From positions 8,217-23,687 of the forward strand of contig DDPL01000030.1 in assembly GCA_002342175.1 (NCBI GenBank): 15,471 nt of DNA. Reading direction: 5' to 3'. Below, piece after piece: positions 7,521 through 14,354 of this stretch (its first letter is position 1; every line of letters begins with the position of its first letter). The position numbers and the translations under genes are program-made. The notes beneath the pieces are model-generated. The model made no database searches and was not told the origin of the DNA. It worked only from the letters and a program-made list of their open reading frames with translations. This DNA is from Legionellales bacterium UBA2469 (GTDB taxonomy: Bacteria > Pseudomonadota > Gammaproteobacteria > Legionellales > Legionellaceae).

Positions 7521-8735
7521 GTGAAAATTTCAAAAACAATTATAATCAAAACAATTTTAGGTCTGCATTTAAGCATGAGTGCTTTTGCAAATGATTTATC
7601 GCTCATGGGAATGAATGTAGACACCCCACCAAATCTCAATAAAACACAATTGATAACTCCGGCTCCGCCCCCTGTCTCTGCAAAATCATACATTTTGATT
7701 GATGTAAATAGTGGCAAAGTGATTGCTGAAAAAGATAGCAACATGAAAATGCCACCAGCCAGTTTAACTAAAATGATGACGTTGTACGTTGTTTCTAAGG
7801 CCTTACATCAAAATCGAATTCATTTAAATGACGAAGTTCGTATCAGCGAAGAAGCCTGGAAAATTGGTGGTTCACGAATGTTTGTCAAGGAAGGACAGCA
7901 TGTTCCTGTGCAAGAACTATTAAAAGGGATCATTGTTGATTCAGGTAATGATGCTTGTGTGGCGATGGCCGAATACGTTGGCAGTAGTGAGGATGGCTTT
8001 ACAGACCTTATGAATCAAGAGGCAAAATTACTCGGTATGAACAACAGTCATTTTACTGACAGTACAGGTTTGCCTGATCCAAACCATTACACCTCTGCTC
8101 ATGACTTAGCCATACTTGGAACGGCTTTGGTGAAAGATTTCCCACAATATTATCACTGGTACAAACAAAAATGGTACACCTATAATGGTATTCGTCAACC
8201 CAATCGCAATCGTTTATTATGGAGAGATGATAGTGTTGATGGAATCAAAACGGGACATACCAATGAAGCTGGATTTTGCCTCGTTTCTTCTGCTAAAAAA
8301 CAAGAAATGCGTTTATTAGCCGTTGTCATGAATGCACCCTCTGATTCCGCACGTGCAAATGACAGTCAACGCCTACTAAATTATGGTTTTCGTTTTTTTG
8401 AGACTCATAAACTTTACAATGCGGGTCATAAAATCAATACCATTAGACTGTATAAAGGTAAACAAAATGCCTTAAATGTTGGTGTCATTAATGATCAATA
8501 TATTACTATTCCAAGTGGACAATATAAACGATTACAATTAACGACAAAAGTTCCTAAAAACCTAAAAGCACCTATAAAAATTGGACAACCAGTTGGTGAA
8601 TTAATCGTTCAATTAGATCAAAATGTCCTAGAAACTCAGCCCCTCTATGCACTCGAAAATATTGAAGAGGCAGGGATTTTTGGTCGAATGGTCGATGGAG
8701 TAAAACTCAGTTGGAATAATCTTTTTCACGGATAA
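7521..8735 (+). CDS. dacA: D-alanyl-D-alanine carboxypeptidase (PBP5/PBP6 type)
   Basis: A 404-residue penicillin-binding protein that removes the terminal D-Ala from peptidoglycan pentapeptides in the periplasm. A signal peptide (1-23, AFA/ND) precedes the peptidase S11 domain with all three active-site motifs: SLTK (81-84), SGN (141-143) and KTG (243-245). A PBP5-type C-terminal beta domain follows, then a terminal amphipathic segment (GRMVDGVKLSWNNLFHG) that would hold it to the outer face of the inner membrane. The frame is open back to 7434; I chose the GTG at 7521 because TAGG lies upstream and it gives a normal signal peptide and the family length (E. coli DacA 403). An ATG at 7476 is the alternative, adding 15 residues. 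A hairpin terminator follows the stop directly. Confidence 0.95.
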   Translation: MKISKTIIIKTILGLHLSMSAFANDLSLMGMNVDTPPNLNKTQLITPAPPPVSAKSYILIDVNSGKVIAEKDSNMKMPPASLTKMMTLYVVSKALHQNRIHLNDEVRISEEAWKIGGSRMFVKEGQHVPVQELLKGIIVDSGNDACVAMAEYVGSSEDGFTDLMNQEAKLLGMNNSHFTDSTGLPDPNHYTSAHDLAILGTALVKDFPQYYHWYKQKWYTYNGIRQPNRNRLLWRDDSVDGIKTGHTNEAGFCLVSSAKKQEMRLLAVVMNAPSDSARANDSQRLLNYGFRFFETHKLYNAGHKINTIRLYKGKQNALNVGVINDQYITIPSGQYKRLQLTTKVPKNLKAPIKIGQPVGELIVQLDQNVLETQPLYALENIEEAGIFGRMVDGVKLSWNNLFHG

Positions 8736-8742
8736 AGTTTAA

Positions 8743-8766
8743 GCGGGAGTATGCTCCCGCCTTTTT
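8743..8766 (+). terminator. Rho-independent terminator between dacA and ybeD
   Basis: A seven-base-pair GC-rich stem, GCGGGAG (8743-8749) with CTCCCGC (8754-8760), a four-base loop, then C and five T. It starts 8 bases after the dacA stop. The T run is followed at once by the AGAGAGAA ribosome site of ybeD, whose ATG is only 14 bases after the last T. No strong separate promoter for ybeD is visible, so this may act as a partial terminator lowering ybeD-lipB-dedA expression relative to dacA. Confidence 0.85.
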
Positions 8767-8780
8767 AGAGAGAATTCATA

Positions 8781-9038
8781 ATGCATAAAAAAACTGAATT
8801 GTTTCCTGGAAAAGTAGCAATTAAAGTATTTTTTGTAAATGATGATAAGGTTAGAGAAAGCATCATATCGATGGTAAAAAAATATTTTCCAATTGAAGAA
8901 CAACATATCAAACATAGCCATAGCACACAAAAAAATTATATTGGCTTAACTTTTGATGTTTACGCAGAAACTGAAGAACCTGTTCATCGACTCTACCAGG
9001 AATTAAGCCAACATCCTGATATTAAATTGGTGCTCTGA
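8781..9038 (+). CDS. ybeD: YbeD/DUF493 family small protein
   Basis: An 85-residue cytoplasmic protein of the DUF493 family (E. coli YbeD, 87 residues). It has the ferredoxin-like ACT-type alternation expected: [11 protein letters not shown] near the N-terminus, a helix, a strand with [13 protein letters not shown], and an end in HPDIKLVL that parallels the family ending in MVL. Molecular function is unknown. The dacA-ybeD-lipB order is conserved in gammaproteobacteria and supports the call. AGAGAGAA at 8767-8774 precedes the ATG. The stop overlaps the lipB start by one base (TGATG), so translation is probably coupled. Confidence 0.9.
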   Translation: MHKKTELFPGKVAIKVFFVNDDKVRESIISMVKKYFPIEEQHIKHSHSTQKNYIGLTFDVYAETEEPVHRLYQELSQHPDIKLVL

Positions 9039-9697
9039 TGATTATTATTCGAGAAATGGGACTTCAATCTTACCAAAAAACATTTGAAAAAATGAAAAAT
9101 TTTACCATCTCTCGAGATGATAAAACTGTTGATGAAATATGGATTTTGCAACATCCTCCTGTTTTTACCCAGGGACAAGCGGGGAAACAAGAACATATTT
9201 TTCATCGTGGAGAAATACCTATTATTCAATCCGATAGAGGTGGACAAGTCACCTACCATGGGCCTGGACAATTGGTTGTTTATTTTTTATTGGACTGTCG
9301 ACGCCTTCATCTCAATATACGTCATTTGGTGAGTGGTATTGAACAACTTGTTGTCGATACCCTTAGCACATTTCAAATTGAAGGGCATTTAAAATGCGGT
9401 GCTCCTGGTGTATACGTACAAAATCTAAAAATTGCGTCTTTGGGTTTGCGCATCAAAAATCACTGTAGTTACCATGGGTTAGCACTAAATGTTGACATGG
9501 ATTTAAAACCATTCAAAGATATCAACCCATGCGGCTATCAGCAATTAGAAATGACGCAAATGATTGACCTAAACCCTCATGCTAATTTTATCACAGTCAC
9601 AGAAGCATTCAAAAAATGTTTAATGACGTTTATTCATGATGACGGTATTTTTAAGGATAAAACTTCCTCATGCCCTTCTCTATCGACAACATCCTAG
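9038..9697 (+). CDS. lipB: Octanoyltransferase (lipoate biosynthesis)
   Basis: A 219-residue cytoplasmic enzyme that moves octanoyl groups from acyl carrier protein to lipoyl domains of 2-oxoacid dehydrogenases and the glycine cleavage H protein; LipA then adds sulfur. Seen: HPPVFTQG (39-46), the signature [12 protein letters not shown] (67-78), KIASLG with the catalytic Lys131, YHGLALNV (145-152) and NPCGY with the nucleophile Cys165. Length matches the family. lipA is not in the window. The final 28 bases overlap the start of the downstream DedA gene. Confidence 0.96.
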   Translation: MIIIREMGLQSYQKTFEKMKNFTISRDDKTVDEIWILQHPPVFTQGQAGKQEHIFHRGEIPIIQSDRGGQVTYHGPGQLVVYFLLDCRRLHLNIRHLVSGIEQLVVDTLSTFQIEGHLKCGAPGVYVQNLKIASLGLRIKNHCSYHGLALNVDMDLKPFKDINPCGYQQLEMTQMIDLNPHANFITVTEAFKKCLMTFIHDDGIFKDKTSSCPSLSTTS

Positions 9698-10953
9698 ATT
9701 GGGTGAAAATTCATCCTGAATATGCACTCATGTTCACATTTATTATGGCTTTTGGTGAATCGTTGGCTTTCATTGGAGGCTTTTTACCGGGTACCATGGC
9801 TATTGTTGGTATGGGCGTCTTAGCAGGCACAGGTATTATTAGTATTGAGTGGAATTTCTCTATCGCTCTCATTGGTGCCATTTGTGGTGATGTTGCGAGT
9901 TTTTGGGTTGGTCATTACTATCAATCTGAATTTAGGAAACTCTATTTTTTTAAAAAATATCCCAAAGTTTTAAAATATGGTGAAGCCTTTTTTGAAAAAC
10001 ATGGCGGAAAAAGTGTTTTTCTTGCGCGATTTTTAAGTCCTATACGTGCGATTGCTCCTGCAATTGCAGGCATGATGGGCATGAAATTTACTCATTTCAT
10101 CATTGCCAATGTCTTATCGGCGTTTGGATGGTGTGGCCTTTATTTTTTCTCCGGGGTTTTGGTTGGGATGGGCCATCAACATCTACCTTTACATACTCGC
10201 CAATTGCTCATCAGTATTGCCATCATCATATTCATTCCCCTTATATTGCTCAAAGCTCCTCGAGCGTTAAAAAAAGGACTCGGAAAATTGCTTGGGAAAA
10301 AAATTAACCATTTTTGGGGTAAACTGCACCATCAATACCAACTCATTCAATGGATTACACCTAAAAATCATATTTTTACATTTTTTGATACCGTCTTTGA
10401 AGTGATATTCATCCTGTCTCTCATCATCTTATATTTTATTCCCATTACCTATACAGAACTTTTAAAAGATATATGGCCTTATTATCATCCCCAGATTCTT
10501 CAACATGTTTTAAATTTAAATCAATTCCCGCATTTCATTGCCATCATGCTTGCCTTTGTGGGATTTTGCGCCCTCACTCAAAATCTTCGATTGTTTTTTA
10601 GTATCGCCTTCACTTTATTACTCATATTCGGATTCGGTGTTTTTGTAACAGGAAGAACAGCTCTCTTTTGGATGATGTCCATCGCCTTACAATGGTTGTA
10701 TTGTCGTATACTCCTGGTCTATAAAACATATTTTTTCTACCCATTGGTATTTGTCATTAGCGTCTCTTGGTTTGCATCCACCATTATCTTATCGTTAAAC
10801 TTTAAACTTCCTTATTTAACATATTTCTTTTTAAGCATCTTGTGCGCACAATTAGGGTGGATGAATGCAAGAAAAAAAATCATCCCTTCAAAATGGCAAA
10901 ATATTGGATTATTTATACTTTGGTTAGAAAACTTAATAATATTATTGTTCTAA
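9670..10953 (+). CDS. DedA-family membrane protein with long extra C-terminal membrane domain
   Basis: A 427-residue multi-span protein. Residues 1 to about 195 are a DedA (SNARE-associated/VTT) domain: [14 protein letters not shown] (28-41) with the conserved acidic residue, [13 protein letters not shown] (72-84), and [18 protein letters not shown] (117-134) with the essential-type arginines. DedA proteins include undecaprenyl-phosphate flippases and proteins needed for membrane potential and polymyxin resistance. A basic linker (about 195-235) leads to a second hydrophobic region (about 240-427) with roughly six membrane segments. Proteins joining DedA to PAP2 phosphatase or LssY domains are known, but I see none of the PAP2 catalytic motifs here, so I assign no function to this half. 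The start overlaps lipB; AAGGA at 9653-9657 is 12 bases upstream, rather far. The end overlaps the opposite gene by 12 bases. Confidence 0.85.
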   Translation: MPFSIDNILDWVKIHPEYALMFTFIMAFGESLAFIGGFLPGTMAIVGMGVLAGTGIISIEWNFSIALIGAICGDVASFWVGHYYQSEFRKLYFFKKYPKVLKYGEAFFEKHGGKSVFLARFLSPIRAIAPAIAGMMGMKFTHFIIANVLSAFGWCGLYFFSGVLVGMGHQHLPLHTRQLLISIAIIIFIPLILLKAPRALKKGLGKLLGKKINHFWGKLHHQYQLIQWITPKNHIFTFFDTVFEVIFILSLIILYFIPITYTELLKDIWPYYHPQILQHVLNLNQFPHFIAIMLAFVGFCALTQNLRLFFSIAFTLLLIFGFGVFVTGRTALFWMMSIALQWLYCRILLVYKTYFFYPLVFVISVSWFASTIILSLNFKLPYLTYFFLSILCAQLGWMNARKKIIPSKWQNIGLFILWLENLIILLF

Positions 10954-11619
10954 TAGATCTTTTTCGACGCGTTGATAATTATTATTTAAATTGTCTTGTA
11001 CGATATAAATTGTGGAATTAGCTGAGTTTAAAATGTAATCTTTGGCAAGCTTTCCTTTTAAAAACTGCCAACCTCTCGGTAATTTCAATTGATTTTTAAG
11101 TTGCTGGATATCTTTCATGTCCATTGACAAGCCATATAAAACATAATAATTTCCTGCGGCATCTTTTAATTCATAAATTTGACGACCCTGATGAATCTCA
11201 TAAAGATGTTTTTTGGTGATGGTATATTCAATATAAGGACCATGATTTTTAATGAGCTTATTCCATTCCATTTTAAAGTGACCCACTTGCTGGAACTGTT
11301 TTCCCATAATGTTCTTTCTTAAGCCATACGAATTTGGATAAATAATTTTATCAACCATCCAGGTATTAGGGCCCTGCATGTGTACAAAGCTTGCTTTTAA
11401 ATATCGTTTTAACTTTATTTCATTCAACGACGACCACCAATGATGTGGGCAATCATTGACATTATCTGAATTATAAATGGTAAAATTGGAAAAATCATTT
11501 GTAGAAACAATTTCACAATAGCGTTTCCCATATACATCGGTTTGCGTTTCTGCATATACTGAATGTATTAAAATACAAAGCCCAGTTATCAACCACCAGT
11601 GATGATGATTAAAAGCCAT
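10942..11619 (-). CDS. Secreted protein of unknown function
   Basis: A 225-residue protein with a signal peptide (1-23, SVYA/ETQT). The mature part begins DVYGKRYCEIV and then NDCPHHWW; its only two cysteines (35 and 57) could pair in the periplasm. A segment reading MQGPNTWMVDKI follows. The pattern RYCE...NDCP...GP-aromatic-W-MD recalls an uncharacterised family of small exported bacterial proteins as I remember it, but I cannot name it or give a function. The C-terminal half is rich in Lys, Asn, Tyr and Gln without transmembrane segments. The frame is open to 11703, but the ATG at 11619 has GGGA 8 bases upstream and gives a normal signal peptide. It converges on the DedA gene, overlapping by 12 bases. 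Confidence 0.75.
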   Translation of the reverse strand: MAFNHHHWWLITGLCILIHSVYAETQTDVYGKRYCEIVSTNDFSNFTIYNSDNVNDCPHHWWSSLNEIKLKRYLKASFVHMQGPNTWMVDKIIYPNSYGLRKNIMGKQFQQVGHFKMEWNKLIKNHGPYIEYTITKKHLYEIHQGRQIYELKDAAGNYYVLYGLSMDMKDIQQLKNQLKLPRGWQFLKGKLAKDYILNSANSTIYIVQDNLNNNYQRVEKDLLEQ

Positions 11620-11751
11620 ATTTTTTTCCCAATGGTGGATACAACATATCAAAAATACATCTATCCAATAATCTATCCTATCGATAATCGTTAGAATAAA
11701 CAACTAAAAATGCTTTTTTTAACCAAATGTTTTCAATGGATAAAGTATCGA

Positions 11752-11781
11752 TTGACATGAAGTTTAAATTCAGGTTTTAAT
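11752..11781 (+). promoter_or_regulatory. Sigma70-type promoter upstream of the YafK-like gene
   Basis: A perfect TTGACA (11752-11757), an 18-base spacer and TTTAAT (11776-11781, five of six). This is the closest match to consensus I found in the window. It would start transcription near 11788, giving a leader of about 50 bases before the ATG at 11838. Confidence 0.55.
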
Positions 11782-11796
11782 TTAATGATTGACTTG

Positions 11797-11805
11797 TGAT
11801 ACAAT
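11797..11805 (+). promoter_or_regulatory. Extended -10 element, possible second promoter
   Basis: TGATACAAT is an extended -10 (TG, one base, TACAAT at 11800-11805) just downstream of the stronger promoter. Transcription from it would start near 11812, about 25 bases before the YafK-like ATG. There is no good -35 for it, but extended -10 promoters need none. The two promoters would give different leader lengths. Confidence 0.35.
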
Positions 11806-11837
11806 GTTTATTTTATATGCACAAAGAGATATTTTTT

Positions 11838-12581
11838 ATGAAAAAAACCAACAATAACACAATTTTTTGGATTGGTCTTTTCTCATTGTTTTTTTTATGC
11901 ACACAATATTCAACCTCTTATGCCATGGCACGAAAAACGAATTGGAATTCTGCTATTGATCAAGCAGTTATGAAATATGGCTTGCGTACTGAACCGGAAC
12001 TCAAAAGATATTTTAAAAAAGCGAACGTGAGTTACCCTCCGCGAGAAATTGCTTTGTTAGCTTTCAAAAAAGAGAAAAATATTGAACTTTGGGCTAAAGA
12101 TGAAGAAAATAGATGGTATTTTATTCATCATTATCCACTAACGGCCAACAGTGGACAATTAGGTCCTAAGTTAAGAGAACATGATAGACAAATCCCCGAA
12201 GGTATTTATCGTCTCACCATGTTTAATCCTTATAGTTCCATGCATTTATCTATGCAAATTAATTATCCTAATCAATTTGATAAATTACATGCCTATCGGG
12301 ATGGTCGTCAAAAACTTGGGGGGGATATCTTTTTACATGGGAAAAATTTATCTGTCGGCTGTCTTGCGATTGGTGATCATGCAATCGATCAATTGTTTTT
12401 ACTTGTTCGACGTGTCGGCCTTGCCAATACTCGTGTAGTTATTGCGCCCAATGATTTAAGACTGAGTCAACCCGAAACCAATCGGCTTACTCAACCCAAA
12501 TGGGTCGATGAACTGTATATAAACATTGCCAAAGAGTTACACCAGTACCCAAAATATAAATATGCTGATAATCGCTTTTAA
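11838..12581 (+). CDS. YafK/DpaA-like YkuD enzyme, exported
   Basis: A 247-residue exported protein. A charged start and hydrophobic core form a signal peptide ending near AMA/RK (residue 31). The YkuD domain resembles E. coli YafK (also called LdtF or DpaA): NSGQLGPKLREHDRQIPEG (104-122), FNPYSSMHLS (129-138), YPNQFD (143-148), and the catalytic HGKNLSVGCLAIGDHAID with His167 and Cys175. The SxGC-(hydrophobic)-A form separates this subfamily from ordinary SHGCVRL transpeptidases. E. coli YafK releases Braun lipoprotein from peptidoglycan rather than making cross-links, so a hydrolytic role is plausible here. Upstream in-frame GTG (11796) and ATG (11817) exist, but AAAGAG before 11838 and the signal peptide favour 11838. 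Its TAA overlaps the hpt stop on the other strand by 4 bases. Confidence 0.87.
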   Translation: MKKTNNNTIFWIGLFSLFFLCTQYSTSYAMARKTNWNSAIDQAVMKYGLRTEPELKRYFKKANVSYPPREIALLAFKKEKNIELWAKDEENRWYFIHHYPLTANSGQLGPKLREHDRQIPEGIYRLTMFNPYSSMHLSMQINYPNQFDKLHAYRDGRQKLGGDIFLHGKNLSVGCLAIGDHAIDQLFLLVRRVGLANTRVVIAPNDLRLSQPETNRLTQPKWVDELYINIAKELHQYPKYKYADNRF

Positions 12582-13123
12582 TCACGAACAATAAAGATTC
12601 CAGGGATGTTTCTGAAATATCCTTTGTAATCCATGCCATAACCAAAAATAAAATGATTATCGATTTCTAAACCAACAAAGTCGGCCTGTTGTAAACCTTC
12701 AGCGGGACGCTCTCTCTTTTTATCCACCAATACAGCTGTGTAAACATCCTTGGCACCTGCTTTTTCAAAATCTTTTTTAATTTCAGCAAGCGTTACACCG
12801 CCATCTAAGATGTCATCAACAATCAATACTGTTCGATCTTTAAGATTGGTTCTGGGACGTGCTATCCATTGAAGTTCACCTCCCTGAATTTCACCTTGAT
12901 AACGCGTGGCATGTACATAATCCATTTCCAAATGAAAATGCAATTTGGTCATGAGTTGTCCCATAGGAACTAAACCACCAGTCATTACACAGACAACAAC
13001 AGGATTGGTATCACCTAATTTTGTTTCAATTTCTTTAGCCATACGATTCAATTCAGTATTAATATCTTGCTCTGAATACAACAATGACGCTTTTGCATAT
13101 AAATTTTCAATTTCTTTTAACAT
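12578..13123 (-). CDS. hpt: Hypoxanthine-guanine phosphoribosyltransferase
   Basis: A 181-residue cytoplasmic purine-salvage enzyme that joins hypoxanthine or guanine to PRPP to give IMP or GMP. Seen: the PRPP-binding loop IVDDILDGGVTL (101-112) with paired Asp103/Asp104, VCVMTGGLVPMGQL (44-57) for the first PRPP loop, LVDKKRERP (132-140), and the C-terminal VGLEIDN...FGYGMDYKGYFRNI that contacts the base. Length is normal. It starts three bases after the DUF1820 stop, so the two are almost certainly co-transcribed. The purine specificity is inferred from family resemblance. Confidence 0.92.
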   Translation of the reverse strand: MLKEIENLYAKASLLYSEQDINTELNRMAKEIETKLGDTNPVVVCVMTGGLVPMGQLMTKLHFHLEMDYVHATRYQGEIQGGELQWIARPRTNLKDRTVLIVDDILDGGVTLAEIKKDFEKAGAKDVYTAVLVDKKRERPAEGLQQADFVGLEIDNHFIFGYGMDYKGYFRNIPGIFIVRD

Positions 13124-13126
13124 AAC

Positions 13127-13465
13127 TCAACCATTATCTTTTGAACCGTGACCTGTAACAGGAAATAAAGCTACTTTATTAGTATTTTTCCCATCCCGAA
13201 TTTTTGCAATACCTTGTTTGTCAACTTCATCAATTCGATGAACCGACTGAACAGGTACATAAATCCGTTTGACCCCATTGAATTCCAACTTTAATTTTTC
13301 TTCTGAAGGATCTACAACCAATGCGGTTTGTTCTCCAAATACAAAATCCTCAACAACAATAAATCCAAACATATCACTTTCAGTAACATGCTTTGCATAT
13401 ATTTCATAGACAGCATCTAAATAAGAAAAGCTAATACGATATATTGTTTTGTCAGTTGCCATCAT
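13127..13465 (-). CDS. DUF1820 family protein
   Basis: A 112-residue protein of the gammaproteobacterial DUF1820 family, function unknown. Typical features: IYRISFSYLDAVYEIYAKHV at the start, SDMFGFIVVEDFVFGE (about 30-45), VVDPSEEKLKLEF (50-62), a YVP segment, and HRIDEVDKQGIAKI before a charged tail. It looks like a compact, soluble beta-rich protein without signal or membrane segments. Two adjacent ATG codons (13465 and 13462) could start it; they differ by one Met. A good promoter lies just upstream and hpt follows three bases after the stop. Confidence 0.88.
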   Translation of the reverse strand: MMATDKTIYRISFSYLDAVYEIYAKHVTESDMFGFIVVEDFVFGEQTALVVDPSEEKLKLEFNGVKRIYVPVQSVHRIDEVDKQGIAKIRDGKNTNKVALFPVTGHGSKDNG

Positions 13466-13497
13466 TCAAACCAATCATACTCAGATAGAAGAAAGAT

Positions 13498-13526
13498 ATT
13501 ATAACCAACCTTACCCCTGATATAAA
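13498..13526 (-). promoter_or_regulatory. Probable sigma70 promoter of the DUF1820-hpt pair
   Basis: Minus strand: TTTATA (+ strand 13521-13526, four of six), exactly 17 bases, then a perfect TATAAT (13498-13503). Start of transcription would be near 13490, about 25 bases before the DUF1820 ATG. It lies in the 78-base gap after the methyltransferase gene, which contains no obvious terminator hairpin. Confidence 0.55.
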
Positions 13527-13543
13527 CATATTTTGAAAACTTA

Positions 13544-14230
13544 TTAACAACGGATAGGGCGACTGAGAACCGGATTTTTAATGATATTCAATTCTTGTTT
13601 TTGCATCACTAAAAAATAAAATGCCGGCGGATAAACCGGTAATAACTTTGAAAATCTGTCCACCATATCAAAATAAGTCAACAAACGCTCATCTTGAACC
13701 GGCGGGATATAATAAAAATATTGCGCATCAATTTGCTGATAACCAAAATACTCTAAAATGGCTTTTAAACGCCAAAATGAACACCCCCCTGGAGATTGAT
13801 ACCATTGTTGCCGTCCCCATAAACGTGACCATCGCCATATACCGATAGGATTCATTCCAATAAAAATTAATAACCCCATCGAAGTTAGTGTTTGATTGAG
13901 TTCATAAATCAAACGCCAAGGTTCAAATCCCAAATTCAGAATATATGGTGAAAATATAACATCTAAACTATCTGGCCCAAAGGGTAAATGATACGGATCT
14001 CCCTCAATATCTTGATACATATCTTGCGAGGGAGTCATTATCCATTTTTGGGTAGGCTGTAACTGTGGCTTCCATATGTTGTTTCCACATGAGCCAATTT
14101 GTAAAAATCGCTGCAAAAAATTTTGATAGGGAATCGATTGCAATAATTCTGATATTGCAATTTCTAAACGATGTCCATGAGGGGTTAAAAACCAGTCATG
14201 CATTTGTTGGTATCGGGAAGCAACATCCAT
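13544..14230 (-). CDS. YafS-like SAM-dependent methyltransferase-fold protein
   Basis: A 228-residue protein resembling E. coli YafS, a class I methyltransferase-fold protein of unknown substrate. Seen: LQIGSCGN (43-50) at the position of motif I, GDPYHLPFGPDSLDVIF (77-93) for the motif-II/post region, and GLLIFIGMNPIGIWRWSRLWG (two parts, 119-139) in the typical YafS place. Motif I is degraded: the consensus (D/E)xGxGxG reads QIGSCGN, losing the acidic residue and a glycine. E. coli YafS shows the same kind of decay, so the protein may bind SAM weakly or not catalyse at all. In E. coli the neighbours are gloB and rnhA; neither is here. An extra Trp/Tyr-rich middle part is notable. The ATG at 14230 has AAGAAAT upstream and a good promoter. 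Confidence 0.78.
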   Translation of the reverse strand: MDVASRYQQMHDWFLTPHGHRLEIAISELLQSIPYQNFLQRFLQIGSCGNNIWKPQLQPTQKWIMTPSQDMYQDIEGDPYHLPFGPDSLDVIFSPYILNLGFEPWRLIYELNQTLTSMGLLIFIGMNPIGIWRWSRLWGRQQWYQSPGGCSFWRLKAILEYFGYQQIDAQYFYYIPPVQDERLLTYFDMVDRFSKLLPVYPPAFYFLVMQKQELNIIKNPVLSRPIRC

Positions 14231-14267
14231 ATTTCTTCAAAATACACATAAATTGATAAGATTCATC

Positions 14268-14297
14268 ATAATACCAATTTCAAAGACAAGCTATCAA
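14268..14297 (-). promoter_or_regulatory. Probable sigma70 promoter of the YafS-like gene
   Basis: Minus strand: TTGATA (+ strand 14292-14297, five of six), 18-base spacer, TATTAT (14268-14273, five of six). Transcription would begin near 14261, about 30 bases before the ATG at 14230. It shares the 124-base divergent spacer with the secretion ATPase gene, for which I found no equally good forward promoter. Confidence 0.5.
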
Positions 14298-14354
14298 TTT
14301 TTCCATTTGATATGTTAGTATGCTCTAGCTGGCATAACCAAGGAGCGATTGCCA

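Noticed and set aside
8739..8930. 63-codon minus-strand frame over the terminator and ybeD
   Set aside because: It is antisense to ybeD, spans the hairpin, and shows no protein-like pattern or start signal.
11620..11703. N-terminal extension of the secreted protein
   Set aside because: It gives a second hydrophobic stretch with no ribosome site; the ATG at 11619 has GGGA and yields a clean signal peptide.
14231..14354. Strong forward promoter for the secretion ATPase gene
   Set aside because: TTGATA at 14308-14313 and TAGTAT at 14316-14321 are present, but no pair has acceptable spacing, so I do not annotate one.
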